Shown here: positions 1 to 8,500 of the stretch, piece by piece | Position numbering within the stretch: position 1 is the stretch's first letter | Layout: each line of letters opens with the position of its first letter | DNA from: JAAYCB01 sp012744395 | GTDB taxonomy: Bacteria > Planctomycetota > Planctomycetia > Pirellulales > Thermoguttaceae | Reading direction: 5' to 3' | Assembly: GCA_028703175.1 (NCBI GenBank) | Contig: JAQVNJ010000115.1 | Location: 1 to 20,314 of the forward strand | DNA: 20,314 bases | Notes under the pieces: generated by a model | Told to the model about the DNA's origin: nothing | Databases searched by the model: none | The model's input: only the letters and a program-made list of their open reading frames with translations | Translations under genes and position numbers: made by a program

Positions 1-76
1 CGCGTAGCAGTGTAAGCGATGCCGGTGGCGAAGTCACTTGCGTGGTGACCAAAACCTCGCAGGGGCGTGTGGCCTC

Positions 77-379
77 CTAACGGTCATCTTGTTGTCGTAT
101 CCGATCCGGGTACAGCCGTTCGACGTGGCACGACTCCTCCGAGCCGATGTCGGGGCTGAAAACGAGGAGGTCGTTCGGTGTACAGCCGAAGTAGCGGCAA
201 AGGGCCTCCAAATACGCTGTGTTGGTGACGGTCTTGCGGCTCGGGGAATTTAGGCTTGACAGTACCTGAATCGAGATCCCGGTGGCCTCAGACACCGTTC
301 TCAGGGGGATTCGCTGTCCCAGGTCTCGTTCCTTCTGGGCTATCAACTCGCGGAACCGGAACTGGAACAATGGTTGCAT
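77..379 (-). CDS. Cro/CI (XRE)-type helix-turn-helix transcriptional regulator
   Basis: A 100-aa protein made almost entirely of one HTH domain. The sequence IPLRTVSEATGIS followed by VLSSLNSPSRKTV fits the two helices and turn of the Cro/CI fold, and the stretch YLEALCRYFGCTPNDLLVF is the typical last helix pair of small XRE regulators. The frame stays open for 23 codons upstream, but the ATG at 379 puts the start directly before the domain; no strong Shine-Dalgarno sequence is visible at either start. It lies divergently from the recombinase genes, the usual place for a regulator of an integrated element, so autoregulation and control of the recombinase are plausible but inferred. The DNA target cannot be read from the sequence. 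It ends in TAG, which shows that TAG is used as a stop near the interrupted recombinase. Confidence 0.8.
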   Translation of the reverse strand: MQPLFQFRFRELIAQKERDLGQRIPLRTVSEATGISIQVLSSLNSPSRKTVTNTAYLEALCRYFGCTPNDLLVFSPDIGSEESCHVERLYPDRIRQQDDR

Positions 380-669
380 TCTACCGTGAAATTGGGAGCC
401 AACGCTGCTGGGGCCAGCGGGAGCCATCTTCCGGCAATCCACGACCACACCACCCGTAGGTATAGTTTGTGGTGGACGCGATTTTCATATCCCCGTTGAA
501 TTCTCGTGCCCTGGATGGTAGGATCATAGAGTAGCGAATTCAGCCGAGGGCTTCCAGGTAGCCCTCACCCCAGGTTTCACGATCGGTGGCAGCCGGGGGC
601 GTATCCGGATGTTAAGGCTCCAAATATAGACGGCGTGAGCCGATGCCGGTGTCAGATCCAGTTGCCACC

Positions 670-685
670 CGCAGGAAAACCTGCG
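670..685. repeat. Small perfect hairpin in the divergent region
   Basis: CGCAGG and CCTGCG form a perfect 6-bp inverted repeat around an AAAA loop. No T-run follows on either strand, so it is not a convincing terminator. It lies about 45 bp before the large palindrome at 729 and may belong to the same control or recombination region. Confidence 0.4.
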
Positions 686-728
686 TGAGCCCCGTACCGA
701 CAGGCCCCCTCTGGCTCGGGCGGCGATA

Positions 729-765
729 GATCACTTTGCGTGCCAAATTGGCACGAAGGGTGATC
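729..765. promoter_or_regulatory. 37-bp near-perfect palindrome before the recombinase genes
   Basis: Two 18-bp arms surround one central base (A747). The inner 17 bp, CGTGCCAAATTGGCACG (739-755), is perfectly symmetric, and the outer GATCAC (729-734) matches GTGATC (760-765). Only the four positions per arm between these blocks deviate from perfect DNA symmetry. The right edge is 8 bp before an ATG at 773, and the purine-rich AGGGTGA within the right arm could be that gene's ribosome binding site, so protein bound here could block transcription or translation of the operon. The two readings I favour are an operator for the XRE regulator or a binding site for the serine recombinase. A terminator is unlikely because the loop is one base and no T-run follows. 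Confidence 0.6.
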
Positions 766-772
766 TGTTGCG

Positions 773-1030
773 ATGAGCCAGAATTCTCCTGAGCCGACGC
801 CAAGCCGTGACGGCCCATCCCGTAGCCCTGCCCGTCAAGCATCGTCACCTCCGCCACCATGCCTTCCGAGGCGGAGACGGCATCGGGCCATCAAGTCTTC
901 TGACCTCCAAGTCAGTGAGTCTCTGCCCCCGAACCTGTCATACCCCCTTGCTAGCCTGTCGGCGGCTCAGAGGAAGCACGCGAAGATCGCGGATTTGGGG
1001 AGGGTATTGGCTGCAATAGCAGAACGGTGA
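773..1030 (+). CDS. Small protein of unknown function upstream of the recombinase
   Basis: Possible 85-aa protein. The first 55 residues are rich in Pro, Ser and Arg and look disordered; the last 30 (from about LASLSAAQRKHAKIADLGRVLAAIAER) look helical. The ATG at 773 follows AGGGTGA with a 10-bp gap. The stop TGA at 1028-1030 is 38 bp before the recombinase ATG, so the two could be one transcript. I recognise no family. In favour of a real gene are the ribosome binding site, the position and the full use of the gap; against it are the low-complexity N-terminus and overlapping open frames. It could be a recombination directionality factor or accessory protein, but nothing in the sequence shows that. 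Confidence 0.4.
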   Translation: MSQNSPEPTPSRDGPSRSPARQASSPPPPCLPRRRRHRAIKSSDLQVSESLPPNLSYPLASLSAAQRKHAKIADLGRVLAAIAER

Positions 1031-1068
1031 GCCAACCAGGGCGAGTCCAACAGCGAAGGAGAATCCAG

Positions 1069-2541
1069 ATGAAGAACGTGAGAGGAGCCGAGCCGACAGT
1101 CGGACTTCGGATTGGAGTGTATATCCGGGTCTCGACTCAGAGGCAGGCGACAGAGGGCGACAGTCTTGAGGCTCAGCGAAGCGAGACGACCAAGTACATC
1201 GAGTACAAGAAATCCCAACAAGGTTGGGAGGTGGCGTCAATCATGTACTACGTCGATGCGGGAAGAAGTGCCAAGGATCAGAATCGTCCCGAACTCCAGC
1301 GACTCAAGCTGGATACGGCGGCCGGCACGCTGGACATGGTGGTCTGCTTCAAGCTCGACAGAATCACTCGGAGCCTACTGGATTTCGTTGAACTGTGGAA
1401 GCTGTTCTCGGACCACGATGTCAGGGTGATCAGCTTGCGTGAGGACTTTGACACGTCCACGGTGATGGGCGAAGCCATGGTGAAGCTCATCATGGTTTTT
1501 GCCGAGTTGGCGCGACAGCTTACGGCCGAGCGGACCATTGCTACCATGAAAGACCGTGTTTCACGTGGCCTCTGGAATGGCGGCTACATCTACGGATATC
1601 TCTCCGATCCCGATGAGCCAGGACGGCTAATCCCTGACCCTGAGTGGGCTCCGATTATCAAGGCCCACTTCTTCGACGCTTTCGAGGACTTTGGCTCTGC
1701 CGGAGCCGTGCAGCGTCATCTGTTGAAGAACGGCATTCGGATGCCCCAGCGAGAGTCCAGAGCAGGAAAGAAGAAAGGAGGCAAGCCTTTCGACAAGCAA
1801 CAGGTCATCCGCATCTTGAAGAACCCCGTCTACATCGGCCAGGTGAAGTGGGGCGATGAGGTCTGCGAGAATGCCCACGAGCCGATCATCAGCAAAGCCC
1901 AGTTTGACCGAGTGCAGCGGAAACTCCGGCAGACGATTGCTCGTCGACGTAACCACAAGTACTCACGAGGTCGGTGCTATCCGCTCAGGGGGCTGGTTCG
2001 CTGTGCATGCGGAGCGATGATGACGCCACACGGAACGGTGGGCCGAGGCAAGACCTATCACTACTACAAGTGCACAAAACAGGATCACCAGGGCGGGCGG
2101 ATTGCCTGTGATGCTCCTGCAATTCCAGCAGAGGCCCTTGAGACGGCCGTCTCGGAACGAGTGGTCGCCCTGGGAACGTTAGAAAGGGACCGGGAATGTG
2201 TGGTCCGTGAAGCCCTCGGCGAGGTCGATGATTCTGTCCGACGCCTGGACGCCAAGGCGGAATCCGTCCGGCGTCGGTTAACTACTGTCCAAACGGAACT
2301 TCAGAATCTCGTTGGAGTGCTCAAGCAGATCGGCGGAAGCGGACTGGCCAGTGTCCAGGAGGAAATGGCTGCACTGGAGGAGGAGCGTAGCCTGTTGCGC
2401 GATCAACTCCAACGACTTGCTCAGCAAAAGGCTCCGGCCGCGGAGAAAACCATCGCCGCCAGCAAGTTCGTCGAAAGCTGGGCCGGTGTGGGAGACCTAC
2501 TGCGGCAGGCGACGCCCGACGAACAGCGGACGATCCTGTAG
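1069..2541 (+). CDS. Large serine recombinase, cut short by an in-frame TAG
   Basis: Site-specific recombinase of the large serine family, which cuts and rejoins DNA through a 5'-phosphoserine link. Visible parts, numbered from the ATG at 1069: resolvase/invertase catalytic domain (about 10-160), with the nucleophile in YIRVSTQRQ and DRITRS plus the long E-helix after it; Recombinase domain (about 175-300, with ILKNPVYIGQVKWG); a zinc-ribbon region (VRCACGAMM, then YYKCT and ACDAP); a coiled coil (about 390-470). AAGGAG lies 7 bp before the ATG at 1069, preferred over GTG 1027 in the same frame. The frame stops at TAG 2539-2541 after DEQRTIL, yet the same frame continues with a typical family C-terminus. 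A CAG-to-TAG change is the simplest explanation. The product has all catalytic parts but may be impaired. Confidence 0.88.
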   Translation: MKNVRGAEPTVGLRIGVYIRVSTQRQATEGDSLEAQRSETTKYIEYKKSQQGWEVASIMYYVDAGRSAKDQNRPELQRLKLDTAAGTLDMVVCFKLDRITRSLLDFVELWKLFSDHDVRVISLREDFDTSTVMGEAMVKLIMVFAELARQLTAERTIATMKDRVSRGLWNGGYIYGYLSDPDEPGRLIPDPEWAPIIKAHFFDAFEDFGSAGAVQRHLLKNGIRMPQRESRAGKKKGGKPFDKQQVIRILKNPVYIGQVKWGDEVCENAHEPIISKAQFDRVQRKLRQTIARRRNHKYSRGRCYPLRGLVRCACGAMMTPHGTVGRGKTYHYYKCTKQDHQGGRIACDAPAIPAEALETAVSERVVALGTLERDRECVVREALGEVDDSVRRLDAKAESVRRRLTTVQTELQNLVGVLKQIGGSGLASVQEEMAALEEERSLLRDQLQRLAQQKAPAAEKTIAASKFVESWAGVGDLLRQATPDEQRTIL

Positions 2542-2813
<272 letters not shown>

Positions 2814-2820
2814 AGATTTC

Positions 2821-2847
2821 GGAGGCCGCGGGCGGGCCGCAGCCTCC
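2821..2847 (-). ncRNA. Strong hairpin in the tRNA-Asn leader
   Basis: GGAGGC (2821-2826) pairs with GCCTCC (2842-2847), and inside it GCGG (2828-2831) pairs with CCGC (2837-2840) around a five-base loop, with one symmetric unpaired base on each side. It lies between the predicted tRNA promoter and the tRNA 5' end, so the primary transcript would begin with it. It is probably a leader structure removed by RNase P. No T-run follows, so it is not an obvious terminator. Confidence 0.45.
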
Positions 2848-2857
2848 AAGAAAGACT

Positions 2858-2886
2858 ATGATAGCGTACTGCTTTTCAATCGGCAA
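2858..2886 (-). promoter_or_regulatory. Sigma-70-type promoter for tRNA-Asn
   Basis: On the minus strand TTGCCG (2886-2881) and TATCAT (2863-2858) are separated by exactly 17 bp. This matches 4 of 6 and 5 of 6 consensus positions. Transcription would start near 2851, leaving a leader of about 38 nt before the tRNA. Confidence 0.6.
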
Positions 2887-2957
2887 GAAGGGCTCGCCAA
2901 GGGGAATTTTTCTGGCCTCGTGCGGCCCATTGCCCCGCGGCGGCGGCGCGGCGGAAA

Positions 2958-2971
2958 GGGCGGAGACGCCC
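2958..2971 (-). terminator. Possible weak terminator after the anti-sigma gene
   Basis: GGGCG and CGCCC form a 5-bp stem around GAGA (plus-strand reading). On the minus strand it is followed by a short TTTCC, and it lies about 55 bp beyond the end of the gene at 3026. The stem is short and the T-run poor, so this is a tentative call. Confidence 0.25.
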
Positions 2972-3025
2972 GAACCGGGGCCAAGAGCGGAGCCCGCCAA
3001 GCGAAATTGCCACCACGGCTGCGGG

Positions 3026-3466
3026 CTACCCCTCGGCCTCGCCGGCCGGCCGGCGGCACTTCTCCATCGTGACCGTCCTGCCGCCGTTGGAAAAATCGAC
3101 CGCGGACATGAAACTCCGCATCAGCATGATTCCCCTCCCACTGGGGGCCTCTAGCTGGTCTGGATCGGTCGGGTCCGGCACGGTATCCGGATCGAATCCG
3201 TCCCCCTCGTCCGAAATCTGGACCCAGATCAGATCGGGGTTGACGCGGCATTCCAGGCGAACCAACTTGGCCGGGTCGAGGCCGTTGCCGTGGCGGATCG
3301 CGTTGACCAGCGCTTCCTCCACCGACAGGTGGATGCCGAACAGCTCGTGCTCCGACCAGCCCTGTTCCTGCAAATGCCCGAGAATCTCCTCAAGCGCATC
3401 GCGACTGGCATCGACACTGCTGGGAATCTCTCGCTGGCAAGTCCAAGTCCAGGACGAATCGCTCAT
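3026..3466 (-). CDS. RsbW/SpoIIAB-like anti-sigma regulatory ATPase
   Basis: A 146-aa GHKL-fold ATP-binding protein. N box EEALVNAIRHGNG (about 50-62) with the Mg-binding Asn, G1 box SDEGDGFDP (about 85-93) and G2 region SGRGIMLM (about 109-116) are all present; this is the single-domain layout of serine kinases that bind a sigma factor or phosphorylate a STAS partner. It lacks any sensor or phosphoacceptor-His domain, so it is not a normal histidine kinase. The ATG at 3466 starts just before the domain; no strong ribosome binding site is visible. The STAS protein 127 bp upstream on the same strand is the likely partner. No sigma factor or PP2C phosphatase is in the window, so the target remains unknown. 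Confidence 0.88.
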   Translation of the reverse strand: MSDSSWTWTCQREIPSSVDASRDALEEILGHLQEQGWSEHELFGIHLSVEEALVNAIRHGNGLDPAKLVRLECRVNPDLIWVQISDEGDGFDPDTVPDPTDPDQLEAPSGRGIMLMRSFMSAVDFSNGGRTVTMEKCRRPAGEAEG

Positions 3467-3593
3467 CGATGATCACTCGGGCGGAAGATTTCTGGGCCGC
3501 GCCGGCCAACAAGCGCGACCGCACGCGAGCGCGCCGGCTCCGCATCGTTCAACCGAGCGCCACGATCGCGACCGGAATTGCTGGGGCGACAGT

Positions 3594-3947
3594 TCAGAAC
3601 GCCGCCAGAGCATCGGCCTCCTCATCCTTGATGTCAAACAACCGATTCAGGCGCGTGATTGCGAATACCTCGTAAATCTCCGGACGGATGTTGCAGAGCT
3701 TGAGTTTTCCGCTCTTCGCTTTCATTTTCTTGTCGAGCGTGATCAGTTTCCCCAAGGCCGCGCTGGAGAGGAAGTCGACCGAGGAGAAGTTGAGGACCAA
3801 CTTGCGCCGATTCTCCACCTCGACCAGACGGTTCAACTCCTGCCCCAATTCCTGGATGCCCAGGTCTTCGATGATCTTCTGATCCCGAAAATGGACCACG
3901 GTGACGTCGCCAACCTCGTTGACATCCAGCCGTCGGTATCCGGCCAT
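3594..3947 (-). CDS. STAS-domain anti-anti-sigma factor
   Basis: A 117-aa single STAS domain. The sequence LVLNFSSVDFLSSAALGKL (about 50-68) is the conserved strand and loop carrying the phosphorylatable Ser (S61 or S62), followed by KLKLCNIRPEIYEVFAITRLNRLFDI, typical of the family. It should bind the partner anti-sigma kinase when unphosphorylated and be released when phosphorylated. The frame is open 56 codons further upstream, but the ATG at 3947 has AGGAG 9 bp before it, aligns with family starts and lies downstream of the strong promoter at 4022-4049. It is likely the first gene of a two-gene unit with the ATPase at 3026-3466. Confidence 0.92.
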   Translation of the reverse strand: MAGYRRLDVNEVGDVTVVHFRDQKIIEDLGIQELGQELNRLVEVENRRKLVLNFSSVDFLSSAALGKLITLDKKMKAKSGKLKLCNIRPEIYEVFAITRLNRLFDIKDEEADALAAF

Positions 3948-4021
3948 GGAACAGCTCCTGTTGTACTCTAAGCTACGCTCGATTGCAGTCGGGGAGGCAA
4001 GCGAACACCAATCACGACCGT

Positions 4022-4049
4022 ATGATATAACCACCAGATTGGGTGTCAA
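4022..4049 (-). promoter_or_regulatory. Near-consensus sigma-70 promoter for the STAS/anti-sigma unit
   Basis: On the minus strand a perfect TTGACA (4049-4044) is followed, after 16 bp, by TATCAT (4027-4022), 5 of 6 of the -10 consensus. The surrounding DNA is AT-rich compared with its neighbourhood. Transcription would start near 4015, giving a leader of about 68 nt to the ATG at 3947. It is the best promoter I can find in the window. Confidence 0.75.
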
Positions 4050-4115
4050 GCCAAAACCGCCGATTCGCCTGCTGGCAGGACGCTCGATCAGGAGTGGGCT
4101 GGCAAGCTTACCCAT

Positions 4116-4604
4116 TCAGGGGGTTTTGCGGGGGCCTGTGCCTTCGCCCGGCACGCTCTGAGACAGAATCGCTCGCCGAACGAGCAGGTAATTCGTGCCT
4201 CGAAACTCGGTGACGGTTCCTGAAACCGACCATTCCGGCTGGCTCGGGCTGCTCGCCAGCTCGGCGGCAATCCGCTCCAGGTTCAGGTTTTCCAGGCCGA
4301 TGTAGCGTCCATCGGCCTGGCTGGGGAAGAACAGGATCCGCCCTTTCTCCATTCCAAACGAACCCCGCACGGAAGTCAATTCTGTACCTTCGCGCACGTG
4401 CGTCCAGCCGGCCGGCGCGCTTCGGGGCGTCTGAAGCGCGGCCGCATCCAGGCTTCGGAGCGGAGGTGGCGTCGGCGGGGCGGTCTGCGTCCAGCCGGCC
4501 GTAAAGCCGATCAGGGCCGTGGCCGCGACGACAGCCAGCCCCCGGCGGAGTCGCCCCGCCGCGCCCGTGCCGAGACCGCCCCAGATCTTGCCTTGTCCAA
4601 ACAT
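4116..4604 (-). CDS. Secreted protein of unknown function
   Basis: A 162-aa protein with a likely signal peptide: an Arg-containing start (GRLRRG), a hydrophobic stretch (LAVVAATALIGFTAG) and then a Pro/Thr-rich linker (TQTAPPTPPPL). The C-terminal half alternates short strands, with EGTELTSVRGSF, GRYIGLENLNLERIAAEL and WSVSGTVTEFRGTNYLLVRRAIL; the last part looks like a small beta-barrel (OB-like) ending, judged only by eye. The ATG at 4604 has GGAG about 10 bp before it and is preferred over the longer open frame from 4718. I cannot assign a function; it is probably an exported or envelope protein. It is separated from the STAS gene by its promoter, so it is probably its own transcription unit. 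Confidence 0.65.
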   Translation of the reverse strand: MFGQGKIWGGLGTGAAGRLRRGLAVVAATALIGFTAGWTQTAPPTPPPLRSLDAAALQTPRSAPAGWTHVREGTELTSVRGSFGMEKGRILFFPSQADGRYIGLENLNLERIAAELASSPSQPEWSVSGTVTEFRGTNYLLVRRAILSQSVPGEGTGPRKTP

Positions 4605-4785
4605 TGAACGATTACTCCAAAAGAGGGGCTCTGCCGCAATCGCACCGCAAGGCCCGGTCCCCAGTTTGCCGAGCGCCCCCGCGGACCGCCTCGGGCAGGG
4701 TTCCGCCAAGCCTTGCACGGATAACCGCTGTTACCCTCATTTTCGGAGCGATCGGCCGACCTGGTCGCGAAATCCAACCGTGGCC

Positions 4786-4857
4786 GGCACAACCGGAGCC
4801 CCCCGCACAATCCGAGCTCCCCGCACAACCGGCATAGTCGGCACGGTTCGGGCAGAC
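4786..4857. repeat. 18-bp tandem repeat
   Basis: Three units of 18 bp at 4786-4803, 4804-4821 and 4822-4839 share the core GCACAAYCSG, and a more degenerate fourth unit follows to 4857. They lie in the 299-bp gap between two minus-strand genes and do not fall inside a credible gene. Confidence 0.6.
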
Positions 4858-4903
4858 CCGACCAGAAGCAGAGTCGATTCCGTTCCGCGAGGATCGTCCG
4901 GCA

Positions 4904-5194
4904 TCAGCCGGATCTCGGCATTGCCAGGCTGTGGAGCGTGAGCACCGCGCCGGCGGAGAGAAAGAACCACCCGATCCACTCGGGGATCAACACCGTCTTG
5001 GGTGGGAGGGACGTCTTTGCGCCGACGAGCGAGTCGATCGTGTCGTTGGCGGCGACGGCGGGGTGGCCCGTTCGCTCGGCGAGGAAACCGGTGAAGGCGG
5101 GCGTCAATTGGACCGACTCGACCGACCGGAACTCGAAGCCGAGCAGCAGCAGGACCAGGCCCGCGAGGAAGTACTGATTGCGTGTGATGTCCAT
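4904..5194 (-). CDS. Small membrane protein of unknown function, two predicted helices
   Basis: A 96-aa protein with two hydrophobic segments: FLAGLVLLLLGFEF (about 9-23) and WIGWFFLSAGAVLTLHSLAM (about 73-92). The part between them is mostly polar (SVESVQLTPAFTGFLAERTGH and following) and probably lies outside the membrane. The ATG at 5194 is preceded by GGGGGAG at a good distance, and the hydrophobic start begins within ten residues. The frame stays open far upstream, but that extension is antisense to the fusion gene at 5561 and is a high-GC artefact. I recognise no named domain. It is divergent from the fusion gene. Confidence 0.7.
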   Translation of the reverse strand: MDITRNQYFLAGLVLLLLGFEFRSVESVQLTPAFTGFLAERTGHPAVAANDTIDSLVGAKTSLPPKTVLIPEWIGWFFLSAGAVLTLHSLAMPRSG

Positions 5195-5560
5195 TGGGGC
5201 GCTCCCCCAGCCGATGCGACTGGCAAGCGTGTGGGGCGGATTGCAGACGGCGACGTTCTGGAGGACCACAAGGCCTCGTCCCTGGCCACTTATCGAGTCG
5301 CCCGGCGCGAGTTCTTCAGTCGCGCGCCGCGGATAGCGGTTATTCAGTGCCGGCGGCGAGGAATCTGCTGGGACTAGGGTTCTGCGCGTTTCCGCGGACG
5401 GGGTTTGCCGCCCGCTGCCGCCCGCTGCCGCCCGCCAGGAGTGTTGCCTTCTGGTGGAACGCTCGCTTTGACGCTCCAGAAACGTATTGGCCGCCGGACC
5501 GGCCGGTTCTAGAATCGAAGCCAGATAACCGATTCCAGCAGGCGCGGATGGGACGTTGGT
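5195..5560. other. Divergent intergenic region with a 10-bp tandem repeat
   Basis: A 366-bp region between the small membrane protein and the fusion gene. It holds CCGCCCGCTG at 5408-5417 and 5418-5427 and a partial third copy at 5428-5436. I see no promoter with both boxes at a good spacing; TTGACG at 5468-5473 has no matching -10. No gene is supported here. Confidence 0.5.
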
Positions 5561-8500
5561 ATGACGCAGGACGGCCGAGTTGCAGGCACTTTCAACGCCG
5601 AAATGACGCGTGGCGGGGGTCGCCCGCAGAGCCCGGCCGGCGGCGGCGTCCAGCCGGGCCCGCACGATGGCGGAGGGTTGTGGACGCGGAGTTTTTCCGC
5701 CCTGCTGGTGACCCAGTTCCTCGTTGCGCTGAACGACAACATCTTTCGCTGGCTGATCATCCCGATCGGGACCCACGCGCTCGACAAGGCGACGATTCTC
5801 GGCATCGGCGGGTTCTGCTTCCTCCTGCCGTTCCTCGTCCTCGCCGGCCCGGCCGGATACCTGGCGGACCGGTTCAGCAAACGGAGCGTGATGATCGGCT
5901 GCAAGGCGGCGGAGATCGTGATCATGGCCCTGGGGATCGCCGTGATCCTCAGCGGCAACATCTGGCTGATGCTGGCGGTGTTGTTCCTGATGGGAGCCCA
6001 GAGCGCGCTGTTCAGCCCATCGAAGTTCGGCAGCATTCCGGAGATCGTCCGTCCCGAATTCATCTCCAAGGCAAACGGCCTGGTGGGGATGACGACGATG
6101 GTGGCCTGCATCCTCGGCACGTGGATCGGTCCGGTGCTTTACGTCCTGACGACTCCTTTGGCCGTCCAGCTGGGCCAATCCGCGGCGATCGGCCCCGGCC
6201 AGGCGCGCTGGTGGATCTCGGCTTCGGTCCTGATCGGAGTGGCAATCGCCGGCTGGCTGGCCAGCCTGCTGATCGGCCGGCTGCCGCCGGCCGCCCCGGA
6301 GCGCAGGTTTCCGCGGAACCCGGCCGGCCAGGTGGCCCGCGACCTGGGCGCGTTGATCGCGCGGAGGCCGCTGATGTGGGCCGCGCTGGCGAGCACGTTT
6401 TTCTGGTCGCTGGGCGTCCTGGCGCAGACGAACGTCTATCACTTCGCCGTGCCGGAGCTGGTCGGAGCGGCGGGCAAGGACATGGTCGGGCCGATGCTCG
6501 CCGTGCTCACGCTGGGGATCGGCCTGGGGTGTTTCGCGGCGGGGCTGCTGTCGGCGGGCAAGGTCGAGCTGGGCATCGTGCCGTTTGGGGCGCTGGGGAT
6601 TGCGGCGATGGGAATCGTCCTCTCGCAGACGCCCCAAGGGGTGGGGAACTGGAATTCATCGCCGTATTTCCTGGCTTGCCTGTTTCTCTTCCTGCTCGGC
6701 CTGGCAGCCGGGCTGTACGACATCCCGCTGCTGTCGTTCCTGCAAGAGCGCAGCCCGGCGGACGAGCGCGGCCGGATTCTCGCCGCCTACAATTTTCTGG
6801 CTTATACGGGCATGATCTCCGCTTCCGGGCTGTTTCTCCTGCTGGCCGGCGAGCAAGCGCTGGGGCTGGCCGGCCGCGATGTCTGGCTGCTGGCCGGCCT
6901 GGGGACGCTGCCCGTCTGCGCCGCGATCGTCTACGCGGTCTTCACGCCGATGGCCCGCGTCCTCGTGCGGATGATTGTGAGGATTCTCTATCAAGTGACG
7001 GTTAGGGGGACTGAGCACATTCCCGCCAAGGGCGGCGCGCTGCTGGTGGCCAACCATGTCACCTGGCTCGACACGGTTTTCCTTCTTTTGCACTCTCCAC
7101 GGTCAATCCGGTTCCTCGCCCATGCCGATTACATCAAGGGTCCCTTCGGCCGCTTGGCGCGCGATTACCAGGCGATTCCGATCCGGCCGGGCCGCAAATC
7201 GATGGTCGAATCGCTCCGCGCGGCCCGGCAGGCGCTCGGCGAGGGGAGCCTGGTTTGCGTTTTCCCGGAGGGGGGGCTGAGCCGGACCGGCCAGCTCCAG
7301 GGATTCCGCCGCGGTTTTCTGTCCATTTTGCGGGATACCGGCGCGCCGGTGATTCCCGTCCACTTAGGCGGCTTGTGGGGGAGTGTTTTCAGCTTCGAAC
7401 GCGGCAAGTTCTTCTGGAAATGGCCCCGCAGGCTTCCCTATCCGGTCTCCCTCGTTTTCGGCAGCCCCATGCACCACTTGACCGATCCGCAACAAGTACG
7501 GCTGGCCATCGAGGAATTGGGATATCAGACGATGCAGAAGGGCAAGAGAGGTTCGCTGATTCCGCCGCGCGCGATGCTCCGCGCCTGCCGCAGGAATCTG
7601 TTTCGCGTCAAGGCCGCCGATTCGACCGGCGCCGTGCTGACCGGCGGATCGCTGCTGATGCGAGCCCTGGTCCTCAGGCGGCTGCTCCGCCGCGAACTGC
7701 TCGAAGACGACGAGTCGACCGTCGGCGTGATGCTGCCGCCCTCGGTCGCCGGCCTGGTGATCAACGCGGCGCTGGCGCTCGACCGCCGCGTCGCCGTGAA
7801 CCTCAACTACACGGTCTCCTCGGAGATCATGAACGAGTGCATCAAGATCGCCGGCATCCGCCGCGTGCTCACCTCGCGGAAGGTGATGGAAAAGTTCGAC
7901 TTTCAGCTCGACGCCGAAGTCGTGTTCCTGGAAGACTTCCGGGAAAGGGTGCGGCGCAGCGACAAGGCGGCCGCCGCGGCCGCGGCGTGGCTCCTGCCGG
8001 CGTGGATTCTGGAGCGGATGCTCGGGCTGACGCGGATCGACCCCGACGACATGCTCACGGTGATCTTCACATCCGGCTCGACCGGCATGCCGAAGGGGGC
8101 GATTCTGACGCACCACAACATCGGCTCCAACGTGGATGGGTTCTGCCAGGTGCTCCAGATCAGCGCCAAGGATGTCCTGCTGGGCATCCTGCCCTTCTTC
8201 CACTCGTTCGGCTACACGGTAGCGATCTGGACGGTGCTGATGCTCGATCCGAAGTGCGTGTACCACTACAGCCCCCTGGAGGCCCGGCCGATCGGCAAGC
8301 TTTCCAGGGACCACGGGGTGACAATCCTCGTGGCCACGCCGACATTCCTCCGCTCGTACATCCGCCGCTGCGACCCCGGCGACTTCGCCAAGACCGAGGT
8401 CGTGATCACCGGGGCCGAAAAGTTGCCCCGCGAGGTCGCCGAGGCCTTCCACGCCAAGTTCGGCGTGCTGCCCGTCGAGGGCTACGGCACGACCGAACTG

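Larger units (their letters stand above)
380..772. other. Divergent intergenic region between the XRE gene and the recombinase genes
   Basis: About 390 bp with no convincing gene. On the plus strand TTGAAT (496-501) and TAGGAT (519-524) are 17 bp apart and could be a weak sigma-70 promoter. On the minus strand TGAAAA and TATACC (464-459), also 17 bp apart, could serve the XRE gene. Both are only partial matches. A small hairpin, CGCAGG-AAAA-CCTGCG, sits at 670-685, and a much larger palindrome ends the region at 729-765. Short open frames here lack start signals and family resemblance. Confidence 0.5.

Noticed and set aside
17..651. CGATGCCGGTG at 17-27 and again at 641-651 as possible attachment-site repeats
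   Set aside because: Eleven bases in GC-rich DNA can match by chance, and neither copy resembles the tRNA-Asn end.
2858..3154. Plus-strand open frame between tRNA-Asn and the anti-sigma gene
   Set aside because: It begins inside the tRNA promoter, overlaps the anti-sigma gene end and shows no family features.
4737..4979. 80-codon minus-strand frame with Val/Arg/Gly repeats
   Set aside because: It overlaps the membrane-protein gene in another frame and its repeats come from the 18-bp array.
5195..6637. Upstream extension of the small membrane protein frame to 577 codons
   Set aside because: The extension is antisense to the MFS domain and low in complexity; the ATG at 5194 has a ribosome binding site and begins a membrane helix.
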